From Fusibacter paucivorans (GTDB lineage: Bacteria > Bacillota > Clostridia > Peptostreptococcales > Acidaminobacteraceae), in contig NZ_JAHBCL010000006.1 of assembly GCF_018390735.1 (NCBI RefSeq), positions 89,763-153,762 on the forward strand: a DNA stretch of 64,000 nt. The letters are read 5' to 3'. Below are positions 47,601 to 57,268 of the stretch, one piece after another. Below the pieces are notes generated by a model, which was not told where the DNA came from, searched no databases, and saw only the letters and a list, made by a program, of their open reading frames with translations. Within the stretch, counting starts at the first letter, position 1. Every line of letters begins with the position of its first letter. The translations under genes were made by a program, and so were the position numbers.

Positions 47601-49115
47601 ATGCATATAACGCTCAACAAGCAGCTTAATGCACCGCTTTATCAGCAAATCAAAAACCAGATTATTCGTCTCATTTTATCCGGTTCGCTTTCTGCTGGCG
47701 ATATTCTTCCTTCTGAGAGACAGTTGGCCGAGCAGCTCGGCATTAACCGCAGTACAGTAAACAAAGCTTATTGGGAACTTAAGTCTGAAGGTTTTATCGA
47801 TGCGCAAATGGGGTCAGGCACTATTGTTGCATCGCAATTTTCAAGAACAGCAGAAAACACGGATGCTTATATTCCACCAATGCCTTGGCCCCAAATCATG
47901 ACACAGCCCTACCAATTGTCTGGTAACACAATTATTAAAACGGCTCTTGAAGCCATCGGTGAACCCGATACGATTTCTTTTGCCGGTGGTTTTGCAGGTG
48001 ATGATGTCATTCCAGTTGACCTCGTCAAATCGCTGATGCCAAAATGTCTTAGCACCTACGGCAGTCAACTGCTTCACCCAACACCTTTACTGGGATTAAG
48101 TGCCCTGCGCAGCGCACTCTGCAAGCAGGGCACGCTTAAAGGCATTCAAGCAGGCATCCAGCAATGCATGATTACCTCTGGCGCACAACAAGCGATTTCA
48201 TATCTCACCTCGCTGTTTATATCACCTGGCGATATGATCTTTACAGCAGCGCCAAGCTATGTTGGCGCCATTGAAATCTTTAAAGCACATGGCGCCAAAG
48301 TGGTTGGGATTCCAGTAGACCAATTCGGCATGGATACAGATATACTCGAAAATTATTTGATCCGCTATCGACCAAAATTGATTTACCTCAATCCAAATTT
48401 TCAAAATCCAACCGGCACTTATCTCCCTCTTGAGCGCCGCAAGAAATTATTGGATTTAGCTTATTTGTATCAAATTCCCGTTATCGAAGATGACCCGTAT
48501 TCCGAAATCTACTTTGACCGTATCGACGTACCTTTATTGAAGGCTATGGATCGTCATCAGTATGTGATATACATTGGCACTTTTTCAAAAATGCTCTTTA
48601 TGGGCGGACGACTCGGTTGGATCTTTGGTGCTGAAGAAGTCATTCAAAGGTTGGGCTTTATGAAACAAGTTACAGATCTTCACGCCAATACATTGCACCA
48701 ATACCTCGTACTGGAAGCGCTTCAGTCTGGGATGCTGCCAAAGCACTTAGCGCAATTCAGAGCGCAGGTAAAAGCCAAACAAGATGTTATGGTTGAAGCA
48801 CTAAACGCCTATCACATAGATGGCATGTCCTTTAACATTCCCGAAGGCGGTTTCTATTTATGGCTGGAATTACCGTCCCGATTAAATGCACATAGCTTTT
48901 TCGAAGCCTGCAAAACGTTAAAAGTAGCCGTGATGCCCGGAGATCCCTTTTTTCCTCAAGCGACTGCCGAACATACATATGTTAGGATAAACTATACGTA
49001 TCCTGCCATATCCGATATTCACGAAGGTGTTAGGCGCATCATGAAAGCCATTGAAATGGCAACTGTCACCTCTCAGAATCAAAAAATCGAATCTTATAAT
49101 GATTTGATATTGTGA
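47601..49115 (+). CDS. MocR-type regulator (GntR helix-turn-helix plus aminotransferase domain)
   Basis: 504 residues. Residues 1-75 are a GntR winged helix (PLYQQIKNQIIRLILSGSLSAGDILPSERQLAEQLGINRSTVNKAYWEL). Residues about 115-485 are a fold-type I aminotransferase domain with YLNPNFQNPTG, VIEDDPYSEIYFD and the PLP lysine in YIGTFSKMLFMGGRLGW. MocR proteins use PLP adducts to sense vitamin B6, GABA, taurine or similar; some are true enzymes. It precedes a related free-standing aminotransferase gene. Confidence 0.9.
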   Translation: MHITLNKQLNAPLYQQIKNQIIRLILSGSLSAGDILPSERQLAEQLGINRSTVNKAYWELKSEGFIDAQMGSGTIVASQFSRTAENTDAYIPPMPWPQIMTQPYQLSGNTIIKTALEAIGEPDTISFAGGFAGDDVIPVDLVKSLMPKCLSTYGSQLLHPTPLLGLSALRSALCKQGTLKGIQAGIQQCMITSGAQQAISYLTSLFISPGDMIFTAAPSYVGAIEIFKAHGAKVVGIPVDQFGMDTDILENYLIRYRPKLIYLNPNFQNPTGTYLPLERRKKLLDLAYLYQIPVIEDDPYSEIYFDRIDVPLLKAMDRHQYVIYIGTFSKMLFMGGRLGWIFGAEEVIQRLGFMKQVTDLHANTLHQYLVLEALQSGMLPKHLAQFRAQVKAKQDVMVEALNAYHIDGMSFNIPEGGFYLWLELPSRLNAHSFFEACKTLKVAVMPGDPFFPQATAEHTYVRINYTYPAISDIHEGVRRIMKAIEMATVTSQNQKIESYNDLIL

Positions 49116-49178
49116 CACTGGCTGTTATGCTGTCAATCAGATCATATAAACGATATACACTTAGAAAGGAGCATCATA

Positions 49179-49271
49179 ATGCAACGGCATTATGAAAACG
49201 GGTTATGTATCAAAAATTTTATTCAACTGTTGCCGCAGAGGCAAAAGGATCAGATGTCAGAAGATTGCTGA
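49179..49271 (+). CDS. Possible 30-codon upstream ORF overlapping the aminotransferase start
   Basis: ATG at 49179 stands 7-8 bases after AGAAAGGAG, the best ribosome site in the region, and opens a 30-codon frame (MQRHYENGLC...) that ends 64 bases inside the next gene in another frame. The aminotransferase ATG at 49205 has no good site of its own. Translational coupling is possible; a small real peptide is unproven. Confidence 0.35.
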   Translation: MQRHYENGLCIKNFIQLLPQRQKDQMSEDC

Positions 49272-50386
49272 AATATGCAACAATGGAAAACTTTATTTCC
49301 TTTGCTGGAGGTCTGCCGTCCAAAGACGCCTTCCCAATGGATTCCATTGAACGTGCAACACAAAAAGCCATTGATCTTTATGGCTATCAAAACTTTCAGT
49401 ACGGTGCGACTGAAGGCGTGCCGGCTCTACGGCAGGAGATTGTAAAAATCATGGCCGACCGCGAAATAACAGTTGCAGATGATGAGCTCCTTATCACAAC
49501 GGGCTCTCAACAAGCTCTGGACATCTGTGCAAAAGCCTTTATCGACAAGGGAGACTATATCATCTGCGAAAGCCCAACCTACTTAGCGGCCATCAATGCT
49601 TTTAAAGCGTATCAGCCTAACTTCCTAGATGCACCAATGGATGACGAAGGCATTATTCCAGAAGCTGTAGAAGATTATCTTAAAAATTACAAAGTCAAAT
49701 TCATGTATATCATTCCAGATTTTCAAAATCCGACTGGCAGATCATTGAGTCAAGAACGTCGTAAACAGCTCGTGGCTATTGCCAACCAATATGATGTTCT
49801 TATTATCGAAGACAGTCCATACGCTGAACTCAGCTATGACGGCAAACCTGAAAAACCACTCAAAGCATATGACACCGAAGATCGCGTCATCTATTTGAGT
49901 ACATTTTCTAAAATTGTATGCCCGGGCCTTCGCCTCGGCTGGGTTGCTGCGCCTGCCAAATTAACAGAAAAAATCGCACTGTTAAAGCAAGCTACTGATC
50001 TTCATACCAACCAATTCTCACAATATGTTGTCGCAACTTATTTACAAGATAACGACATCAATGCTCAGATCGACCATATTCGCGACATTTACCGCGTGAA
50101 GCGAGATGCAATGCTTCGCGCGATCGAAACATACTTCCCAAAAGAAGTTTACTATTCAAAACCGACCGGCGGCATGTTTATTTGGGCTGAATTACCTGAA
50201 CACATTGAAACAAGGCCTCTGTCAGACGAAGCCCTCGAATATCGAATCGGATTTGTTCCCGGTGATGCCTTCTATCCAAACGGCGGTTTTTATAATGGCA
50301 TGCGCATTAATTTTTCAAACGCATCTATCGAGGAAATTGAAACGGGCATTAAACGCCTGGGCGATCTCATTAAGACAAAACTCTAA
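49205..50386 (+). CDS. Class I/II PLP aminotransferase (2-aminoadipate/aromatic type)
   Basis: 393 residues. FISFAGGLPSKDAFP, FQYGATEGVPALRQEI, YIIPDFQNPTGRSLS, IIEDSPYAELSYDG and the PLP lysine in YLSTFSKIVCPGLRLGWV match the LysN/ARO8-like family, which transaminates 2-aminoadipate, aromatic or branched amino acids. The N terminus MYQKFYSTVAAEAKGSDVRRLLKYA fits family starts, supporting this ATG in spite of its weak ribosome site. It lies just before a tryptophan T-box and importer, which hints at aromatic amino acids. Confidence 0.9.
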   Translation: MYQKFYSTVAAEAKGSDVRRLLKYATMENFISFAGGLPSKDAFPMDSIERATQKAIDLYGYQNFQYGATEGVPALRQEIVKIMADREITVADDELLITTGSQQALDICAKAFIDKGDYIICESPTYLAAINAFKAYQPNFLDAPMDDEGIIPEAVEDYLKNYKVKFMYIIPDFQNPTGRSLSQERRKQLVAIANQYDVLIIEDSPYAELSYDGKPEKPLKAYDTEDRVIYLSTFSKIVCPGLRLGWVAAPAKLTEKIALLKQATDLHTNQFSQYVVATYLQDNDINAQIDHIRDIYRVKRDAMLRAIETYFPKEVYYSKPTGGMFIWAELPEHIETRPLSDEALEYRIGFVPGDAFYPNGGFYNGMRINFSNASIEEIETGIKRLGDLIKTKL

Positions 50387-50524
50387 GCGAGCGCTATTTG
50401 CAATCATTATTGTAAAAAATGCTCCACGTAACAGTGAGGCTATTAACAGTGCAGTTAGACTTCAAAAGTTTAACACTTAACAACATATAATCAGTTAGGT
50501 TATAATTATTCAAAAAATATCTAT

Positions 50525-50560
50525 AAAAACCACAGAAACGTTACAGCGTCTGTGGTTTTT
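50525..50560 (+). terminator. Terminator after the aminotransferase gene
   Basis: AAAACCACAGA pairs with TCTGTGGTTTTT around a 12-base loop, followed by ATAG. Confidence 0.85.
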
Positions 50561-50714
50561 ATAGATTATTATTAACATTTATCACCACTGTCATTGAACA
50601 CCGACACAGTCTAATCAACTTTATCCCCCACGCTTTACTTGTACGTTGTTAACACTCAGCAGCTGCTCAGTAATGTTTCAAAATAAAAACAACTGAATAT
50701 TTATCAAATTGCCC

Positions 50715-50743
50715 TTGACAATCGGAGTGCAGATTCTTATAAT
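50715..50743 (+). promoter_or_regulatory. Consensus promoter of the T-box operon
   Basis: TTGACA (50715-50720), 17-base spacer, TATAAT (50738-50743): a perfect vegetative promoter. Transcription would start near 50750, just before the T-box fold. Confidence 0.85.
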
Positions 50744-50764
50744 AACACTAACAAACCAATGATG

Positions 50765-50997
50765 CGGAGATAAAACCATAATAAGCGTCAATAGAGAACA
50801 GGGGCTGGTGGAAACCTTGTGAAAATGCTGTATGGTAAATGGACCGTTGAGGGCGCGGTGAAAGGCAACGAGTAGCTTAGACGTACGCTGGCGTTAACAG
50901 CAGGGAATGTGTTGGCATTTTCGAAATTGTTTCATAACAATACTTTGGGTGGCATAGCAGATAACATCTGTCCTAACGTGAGGATAGGTGTTTTTTT
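50765..50997 (+). ncRNA. T-box leader with tryptophan (UGG) specifier
   Basis: A T-box RNA reads whether a tRNA is charged. Conserved pieces occur in order: GGGGCTGGTGGAAACC in stem I, the specifier loop with TGG at 50840-50842 followed by ACCGTTGAGGG, AACGAGTAGC, the CGTTAACAG segment, and the T-box GGGTGGCA at 50947-50954. The bulge UGGC would pair with the acceptor end GCCA, and bacterial tRNA-Trp has G at position 73. A terminator (ACATCTGTCCT/AGGATAGGTGT then seven T) follows at 50964-50997. The downstream genes are a tryptophan-type ABC importer. Confidence 0.88.
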
Positions 50998-51067
50998 ATT
51001 TGCACACCAATGCAGCGCATCTCTCAATTTCTGTACGATTTATATTAGAAAAGAAGGAGAGACTATA

Positions 51068-52147
51068 ATGATGACTCAAAAAAACACAAACACACTTTTT
51101 AAAAAATTCGGTATTTTAACACTAACACTGATGATGGTGGTCAGCATGCTCGCAGGATGCGCTTCAAAATCAGAAGAAGCGGCGCCAGCAGAAGCCAATC
51201 AATCAGAACAAGAACAAACACAAACAACTGAACAGCCAGAAGCAACAACCTCAGCTGATCCATATGTTATCGCAATTGTTCAGCCAATGGATCATCCTTC
51301 ACTCAACGAAATCAGAGATACCATCGTCTCAGAACTTTCAGCGCTGGGACTTGACGATCAAATAGAAATCAAACTCGAAAACGCAAATGGCGATGGCAGT
51401 ATGCTGCCAACCATTATGCAAAATCTTTTAGCTGAAAATGTTGATATGCTCGTTCCGATTGCAACACCAACAGCACAGGCAGCCATGGCCGCTACAGACA
51501 GTGTCCCAATTGTCTTCTCCGCAGTCAGCAACCCTGTTGAAGCCGGTGTCGTCACCGCTTTTGATCAGACGACCGGAAATATCACAGGTGTTTCAAACGC
51601 AATCGCCATTGAGGAAATTTTCGAACTCGCAAAAATCTTAACACCTGATGCAAAGACATTTGGATTTGTCTATAATACAAGTGAAGTCAACTCTGCAACC
51701 GGTATTGAACGCGCAAAAGCATACTGTGATGCCAATGGTCTTAATTATGAAGAAGCGACAATCACGGGCACTGCCGACATCCAACAAGCGGTTTCATCGC
51801 TCATCGGTGAAGTCGATGCACTTTTCACACCTAATGACAACACGGTGGCCTCTGCAATGGCAACTTATATGCAATCGGCTATGTCGGGGAATTTACCAAC
51901 TTATGTCGGTGCAGACTCTATGGTTAAAGATGGCGCCTTTGCAACTGTCGGCATTGACTACACCATACTCGGTCGTCAAACCGCTCAGATGATCGCGAGA
52001 ATTGTCGGCGGTGAAACCATTGCAGAAAACCATGTTGAACAAATCAGTGAATATTCAAAAATGATTAATATCGGTACTGCCAATGCACTCGGATTAGAAA
52101 TTCCTAAAGACACTTTAAAAGGTTTTCTGATCTTTGGCGAAGAATAA
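51068..52147 (+). CDS. trpX: ABC importer substrate-binding lipoprotein, probably for tryptophan
   Basis: 359 residues from ATG 51068, after AAGGAGAG. Lipobox cysteine 31 (SMLAGCAS), acidic linker, then an ABC_sub_bind domain: VQPMDHPSLNEIRDTIVSEL, MLVPIATPTAQAAMAATDSVPIVFSAVSNPVEAG, and DALFTPNDNTVASAM. The family (TrpX/YqjX-like) is known from T-box-controlled trpXYZ loci. The tryptophan specifier upstream supports the substrate; it remains a prediction. Confidence 0.88.
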   Translation: MMTQKNTNTLFKKFGILTLTLMMVVSMLAGCASKSEEAAPAEANQSEQEQTQTTEQPEATTSADPYVIAIVQPMDHPSLNEIRDTIVSELSALGLDDQIEIKLENANGDGSMLPTIMQNLLAENVDMLVPIATPTAQAAMAATDSVPIVFSAVSNPVEAGVVTAFDQTTGNITGVSNAIAIEEIFELAKILTPDAKTFGFVYNTSEVNSATGIERAKAYCDANGLNYEEATITGTADIQQAVSSLIGEVDALFTPNDNTVASAMATYMQSAMSGNLPTYVGADSMVKDGAFATVGIDYTILGRQTAQMIARIVGGETIAENHVEQISEYSKMINIGTANALGLEIPKDTLKGFLIFGEE

Positions 52148-52348
52148 TTTGAACCCAGCAGAACAATCTTCATTGTGTAACAACCATACAAAATTGCTGC
52201 AAAATAACGACAGATGGCCGTCACCGGCCGTCTGTTTATGATTAATCTAAACGATGACACCAATCTTCCTTCACAATATATCCGATCTATCGCATCAAGG
52301 AAGATGATTATTTTCAAATGCATCGCTGCTAAGACGAAAGAGGCTCTC

Positions 52349-53302
52349 ATGATTTTATTAGTTGGCTCATTACAACTCGGTTTTCTTTATGCCGTAATGG
52401 CAATGGGCATCTACATTTCATTTCGAATTCTCAATACGCCGGATTTAACTGTAGATGGCAGTTTTTCTCTCGGTATGGCATGCGCAGCCGTTTTAACGGC
52501 ATCCGGACATCCCATACTGGCACTCATTGCCACTCTATTCTTTGGCGCTATCGCCGGTACTGCAACAGGACTTTTGCAGACCAAATTGCTCATCCATCCC
52601 ATTTTGTCAGGTATTTTAGTTATGACGAGTCTTTATACAGTCAACCTCGCCATTATGGGAGGACGATCCAATTTATCCGTTGCCGGCAAAGCAACTTATT
52701 TTACAATGTTAAAAGAAACCTTTGGCGGAAACATGCTGATGATGACTTGTTTTGCCATCATTCCAGCTTTACTGTTGCTCGTTATTGTCCCGATTTTCTT
52801 TAAAACGCATCTCGGCCTCGCAATTCGCGCTACAGGCGATAACGAAGAAATGGTACGGGCGTCTTCGATCAATTCAAACTTAACAAAGTGTATCGGCCTT
52901 GCCATTGCCAATGCCTGCGTAGCGCTGTCAGGTGGATTAATCAGTCAATATCAAATGTTTTCTGATGTCTCATCCGGTAGTGGGATGGTCATTATCGGAC
53001 TCGCATCTGTTATTATCGGTGAAACGCTCTTTGGGAAAAGAGGTGTTACAATCGGGATTGCATCTGCAATGATCGGTTCCGTCATTTACAGAATCATTGT
53101 TGCATTTGCGCTAAAAATTGATCTCTTCCCTTCCTATGCTCTAAAACTCATCTCGGCAGTGATTGTCGTTATCGCCCTGTCAGGGCCTTCTGTACAGCAA
53201 TCCTACCATCAAATGAAAATCAGAAGGGAGGTTCGACGCCACGCAAAACGCGAAGCGTCTACAGCATATGCTGAAACTCATGAATGTAAACAAGACCTTT
53301 AA
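52349..53302 (+). CDS. trpY: ABC importer permease (branched-chain type), probably for tryptophan
   Basis: 317 residues from the ATG at 52349 (MILLVGSLQLGFLYAVMAMG), chosen because GAAAGAGG lies just before it and the protein should begin at the first membrane helix. About eight hydrophobic segments. IRATGDNEEMVRASSIN is the cytoplasmic coupling region. The end overlaps the ATPase gene by 35 bases. The 52148-52348 spacer shows no gene. Confidence 0.87.
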   Translation: MILLVGSLQLGFLYAVMAMGIYISFRILNTPDLTVDGSFSLGMACAAVLTASGHPILALIATLFFGAIAGTATGLLQTKLLIHPILSGILVMTSLYTVNLAIMGGRSNLSVAGKATYFTMLKETFGGNMLMMTCFAIIPALLLLVIVPIFFKTHLGLAIRATGDNEEMVRASSINSNLTKCIGLAIANACVALSGGLISQYQMFSDVSSGSGMVIIGLASVIIGETLFGKRGVTIGIASAMIGSVIYRIIVAFALKIDLFPSYALKLISAVIVVIALSGPSVQQSYHQMKIRREVRRHAKREASTAYAETHECKQDL

Positions 53303-54062
53303 TAAAGGCACCATTAATGAACGCAATGCACTTGATCACATTGAACTACACGTCAATCCCGGTGATTTCATTACCATTATCGGTTCAAACGGCGCTGGTA
53401 AATCAACACTGTTTAACGCTATCTGCGGTCAGTTCCTCGTTGATTCAGGCCAAATCATCCTAGACCAGCGAAATATCACTGCCTTTTCCGATCATCAACG
53501 CGCTTTTGAAATTGGGCGTTTAATGCAAGATCCCATGAAGGGAACCGCACCAAATATGACGATTGAAGAAAATTTGGCACTTGCTTTTACACGTAAAGCC
53601 AAACGCGGTTTATTCGCCCTAAACAAATCTGATCGATCAAAGTTTCGCGAAATCTTAAGTCAGCTCGAATTGGGGCTAGAGGATCGTATGAAAACAAAAG
53701 TCGGGCAGCTTTCAGGTGGTCAGCGCCAAGCTGTCACATTGATTATGTGCACCATAGCCGAACCAAAGTTACTGCTGCTGGACGAACATACCGCAGCGCT
53801 CGATCCTGAAACAGCACAAAAAATCTTGGCAATTACAGAAAAAATCATTGCGCGTGATCATTTAACTGCCATGATGATTACCCACGATATCCACGCTGCG
53901 CTGAAACTCGGCAACCGCACGATCATGATGGATGATGGTCAAATCATCCTAGATATTGCAGGCAAAGATCGCAGCGCCCTCACAATGGATGAGTTATTAT
54001 CTTTTTACTCAAAAGAACGCAAAAAGCAGCTTGCCAACGACCGCATGCTGTTCACATCATAA
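53268..54062 (+). CDS. trpZ: ABC importer ATPase, probably for tryptophan
   Basis: 264 residues. Walker A GSNGAGKST, Q-loop LMQDPMKGT, signature LSGGQRQAVTL, Walker B LLLLDEHTAALD and H-loop MITHDIHAAL. Walker B has DEH in place of the common DEP, as in other members of this family. Ends an operon of three genes behind the T-box, with a terminator at 54127. Confidence 0.9.
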   Translation: MLKLMNVNKTFNKGTINERNALDHIELHVNPGDFITIIGSNGAGKSTLFNAICGQFLVDSGQIILDQRNITAFSDHQRAFEIGRLMQDPMKGTAPNMTIEENLALAFTRKAKRGLFALNKSDRSKFREILSQLELGLEDRMKTKVGQLSGGQRQAVTLIMCTIAEPKLLLLDEHTAALDPETAQKILAITEKIIARDHLTAMMITHDIHAALKLGNRTIMMDDGQIILDIAGKDRSALTMDELLSFYSKERKKQLANDRMLFTS

Positions 54063-54126
54063 AACTTAAAAATGCTATCAACAACCCTTTCTATATTATT
54101 CATTATTGGCGTCATTATACGTCAAA

Positions 54127-54168
54127 ACCCCAGCGTATCACCTTGTGATATACTGGGGTCTTATTTTT
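54127..54168 (+). terminator. Terminator of the T-box operon
   Basis: ACCCCAG and GTATCAC pair with GTGATAT and CTGGGGT; followed by CTTATTTTT. Downstream, 54195-54255 has two imperfect copies of a CTGTCA...GCCTTGGCACAAAGCAT unit with no clear role. Confidence 0.85.
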
Positions 54169-54351
54169 CAATTTACCGCATGGGGCCCTATCGCCAAGTA
54201 TGCTGTCAGCCTTGGCACAAAGCATACTGTCACAGCCTTTGCACAAAGCATTTAAGGCATTGACCTAATCATCTTTCGATAAACATTTGCTGAAATCTGT
54301 TGAATTCCCGTCATACGAAGGCTATACCGCATCTCAACAATCACACAATAA

Positions 54352-55290
54352 TCACAGCGACTGTGCCATTTTATTATGTGTCAGGACAATTTCGCAGGAT
54401 TGATCAAAACTTTTTTGTTCTGCACCATCTAGGGGCATTTCAATTACTTCCAGAACGCCTTCCCTACCAATAATCGCGGGGACACCAATGTGGAGGTCTC
54501 TATGACCATATTCACCATGGAGCCGTGCTGATACAGGCATTACAGAATGTGAATCATGCACAATTGCGCGTACGACATTCGCCAGCACAGTCCCAATGCC
54601 AAATTCTGTAGAACCTTTGCCAATCACAACTTCCATACCAATCATATGGGTACGTTTCAATATCGCGGCTTCATCCAGTTCTGCATATCGACTGCCCTTT
54701 AGAGATCGCAACAATTGGCCGCCAACTCTCACTGCGGAAAATGGGATCATGCTTGAATCGCCATGCTCGCCGAGTACGAAACAGTCAACGCCTCGTGCAT
54801 CAATATCAAGCGCCTCTTTAAACGCTCGTTTGCACCGCGCTGTATCCAGCGCAGTTCCCGTACTGAATATTCTTGATGAATCCCATTCCAAAGCGCGATA
54901 CATAAAATCAGCAATGACATCAGCAGGATTAGAAATGCACACCAATGGGCCAGCGAACTGTGTCGCCTTAAGCTTTGGTGCAATGTCCTGCATACATGCA
55001 ATGGAATCACCAAGTGTATCCAATCTCGTTTGCCCTTCTCGTCTTGGTACACCTGCTGCAAGTACGACAATATCAGCGTCGTCACAATCCTTATAATCGC
55101 CTGCCCTAACGGTTACGGGGTGAGGCATAAAAATACCTGCATCGGCGATATCGGCAGCCTGTGCAGAAGCTTTTTCAGCTTCAATATCAATGTAGACGAT
55201 TTCATCGACATCACCATATTGCATAAGGCTATAGCCGCAGTGCGAGCCAACATGACCTGCACCAATGATTACAATTTTGAACTGTTTCAC
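54352..55290 (-). CDS. L-lactate/malate-type 2-hydroxyacid dehydrogenase
   Basis: 312 residues. NAD site IIGAGHVGS with Asp35; catalytic His176 in LGEHGDSS; SNPADV. The substrate-specificity loop reads AAGVPRREGQTRLD. In lactate dehydrogenases the residue at the first Arg here (Arg83) is usually Gln, while malate dehydrogenases have Arg. So the preferred substrate may be oxaloacetate or another dicarboxylic 2-keto acid rather than pyruvate. The overall sequence is still nearer to the LDH branch by eye. Follows the helicase gene by 24 bases. Confidence 0.85.
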   Translation of the reverse strand: MKQFKIVIIGAGHVGSHCGYSLMQYGDVDEIVYIDIEAEKASAQAADIADAGIFMPHPVTVRAGDYKDCDDADIVVLAAGVPRREGQTRLDTLGDSIACMQDIAPKLKATQFAGPLVCISNPADVIADFMYRALEWDSSRIFSTGTALDTARCKRAFKEALDIDARGVDCFVLGEHGDSSMIPFSAVRVGGQLLRSLKGSRYAELDEAAILKRTHMIGMEVVIGKGSTEFGIGTVLANVVRAIVHDSHSVMPVSARLHGEYGHRDLHIGVPAIIGREGVLEVIEMPLDGAEQKSFDQSCEIVLTHNKMAQSL

Positions 55291-55314
55291 AATGTCACTC
55301 CTATATAAGCTTTC

Positions 55315-56940
55315 TTAACGTTTGAAAAGACGTGTAATTTTACCGATAATTCCCGTTGACTGTGCAGCTTCTGCCTTTTCAAGTACGGGCTTTGCCGTTT
55401 GGCTTTTAGCCTGCTGTTTTTGATTCTCAACAAACTTCGTTGTACTTGCAACATGGATGCGGTAAGCATTTTCCGAAGGCCGCTGTTGAGCAGGACGACT
55501 TTTGCGCGCATCATCGTTCGGCTGTTTCATACTTCGCGGCTTACGCACCTTTTCATTCGTTGTATTCACTTTTGTCCGCGTCGTATCCTCCACGCGTTTA
55601 CTGCCGGATTTCGGACGCTGCATTTCTTCTGTGCGTTTATTGCTTTTAGCACGTGCTGAGGCTTCCATTCTTTTGGTGTCGTCTGCAATAGATGCAGCAC
55701 CCTCTGAAGGTTTCTTAACGCGCGGCTTGCGGTTGCGTTTCTTGCGCTCTCCTGCTTCACTATCACTTTTTGGAATCTCGCGCTTTTTATATTTCCACTT
55801 GCTGTTGGAATTTTCAAAAGCTTCATCTGCCATCGCTTCTGTCGGTGGTGTTTCTTCATCAATGAGAACGCCAACATGCTCTTCAATCTCATAAAGCGAC
55901 ATAATATCGTCACTGGTTACCAGCGAAATAGCAACACCGCCATTGCCGGCTCTGCCGGTACGTCCGATACGATGGATGTAATTATCTTTTTCATTTGGAA
56001 CATCATAATTAATGACCAAAGACAAATCCTCAACATGGAGTCCTCTTGCAGCAACATCAGTTGCGACCAAGATCTGATTATCGCCGCGCTTAAATCGCTG
56101 CAGCGTCCGCGTGCGGTTACTCTGCGAATTGGCCCCATGCAACGCGTCGGAGTGATAGCCTTTGCGCTTTAAATAGGTGTCGACACGATCAACACCAACT
56201 CTTGTATTACAGAAGATCATGCAGCTGTCCGGCTGATAATAGCGAAGCGTTCGATTTAAGATTGTATTTTTTTCTTCTCTTTTGACCTTGTAATAACTTT
56301 GTTTAATCGTATCTACTGTTTTCGTATCCGATGCAATTTCAATGATTTCAGGCGCTTTCATATAGCGTTTTGCCATCTTTGCAATTTCAGGCGGCATTGT
56401 CGCTGAAAAGAGCATCGTCATCCGATCTTCCGGCGTCTTCTTTACAATACGAATGACTTGATCAAAAAAGCCCATATCGAGCATACGATCCGCTTCATCT
56501 AATACCATGTATTTCACATTATTCAATTTTAAGTTCTTTTGCTGGATATGATCCCATACGCGGCCTGGCGTTCCCGTGACAATCTGAGCACCCTTGAGGG
56601 TTTCGATTTCCTTGCTCATATTATGTTGCCCGTATACCACTGTTGTCTTAAGTGATAAGAACTGCTTCATCTTACGGATGTCCTGATCAATCTGCAACGC
56701 TAGCTCGCGTGTTGGCGTCAATATAAGTGCCATTTCATCGCCCGAAAGACTGTGCAGAATAGGCAATGAAAAAGCTCCGGTCTTGCCACTGCCCGTCTTG
56801 GAACGCACAATGACATCTCGGTTATCCAGTATGACTGGAATTGCACGCTGCTGTACTTCCGTTGGTTCTGCAAATCCCATTGCATCAACGGCCTTAATGA
56901 GTTCTTCTTTTAAACCTAATTGTTCAAATTGATTTTCCAT
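55315..56940 (-). CDS. DEAD-box RNA helicase with long basic tail
   Basis: 541 residues. Q motif FAEPTEVQQRAIP, motif I SKTGSGKTG, Ia PTRELALQ, Ib TPGR, II DEAD, III SAT, V ATDVAARGLH, VI HRIGRTGRAG. From about 380 a Lys/Arg-rich low-complexity tail (RKKRNRKPRVKKPSEGA, RKPRSMKQPNDDARKSRP) likely binds RNA without sequence preference. Similar to CshA/RhlE-type helicases that act in ribosome assembly and RNA decay. Confidence 0.93.
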   Translation of the reverse strand: MENQFEQLGLKEELIKAVDAMGFAEPTEVQQRAIPVILDNRDVIVRSKTGSGKTGAFSLPILHSLSGDEMALILTPTRELALQIDQDIRKMKQFLSLKTTVVYGQHNMSKEIETLKGAQIVTGTPGRVWDHIQQKNLKLNNVKYMVLDEADRMLDMGFFDQVIRIVKKTPEDRMTMLFSATMPPEIAKMAKRYMKAPEIIEIASDTKTVDTIKQSYYKVKREEKNTILNRTLRYYQPDSCMIFCNTRVGVDRVDTYLKRKGYHSDALHGANSQSNRTRTLQRFKRGDNQILVATDVAARGLHVEDLSLVINYDVPNEKDNYIHRIGRTGRAGNGGVAISLVTSDDIMSLYEIEEHVGVLIDEETPPTEAMADEAFENSNSKWKYKKREIPKSDSEAGERKKRNRKPRVKKPSEGAASIADDTKRMEASARAKSNKRTEEMQRPKSGSKRVEDTTRTKVNTTNEKVRKPRSMKQPNDDARKSRPAQQRPSENAYRIHVASTTKFVENQKQQAKSQTAKPVLEKAEAAQSTGIIGKITRLFKR

Positions 56941-57180
56941 GTATTCTCTTCCTCAACTTTTTACTCCCTCCATTATATCAAATATACGCATATGTGCCCA
57001 ATCTTTCTATTCGTCTCACTTGAAATTTATCTGAAATCCCTTCATTCATTTTAATCCATGCTGCTTTGATACCGTGATCGTGTTGAAAATCGTTCCTTTA
57101 ATAAGCATCGCCGTGTTCAAATACATGACTTATAACAATCTACAATAGCCATACTCGAACGTTCCTTTAATACATGGCAA

Positions 57181-57222
57181 AGACCCTGCGGCCATTGTCA
57201 TTGACAATCTTCGCAGGGTCTC
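57181..57222. terminator. Terminator after the amt gene
   Basis: AGACCCTGCG and CGCAGGGTCT form a strong stem with further pairing in ATTGTCA/TGACAAT. The T-run after it on the minus strand is short. The remainder of 56941-57268 shows no gene. Confidence 0.65.
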
Positions 57223-57268
57223 TATTTATGGTACTTTATTAAGGAGCTAATTTAGAGGCGCACTGTTA

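Noticed and set aside
54195..54255. Short direct repeats near 54.2 kb considered as a CRISPR or attachment site
   Set aside because: Only two imperfect copies with no spacers of regular size, no cas genes and no integrase nearby.
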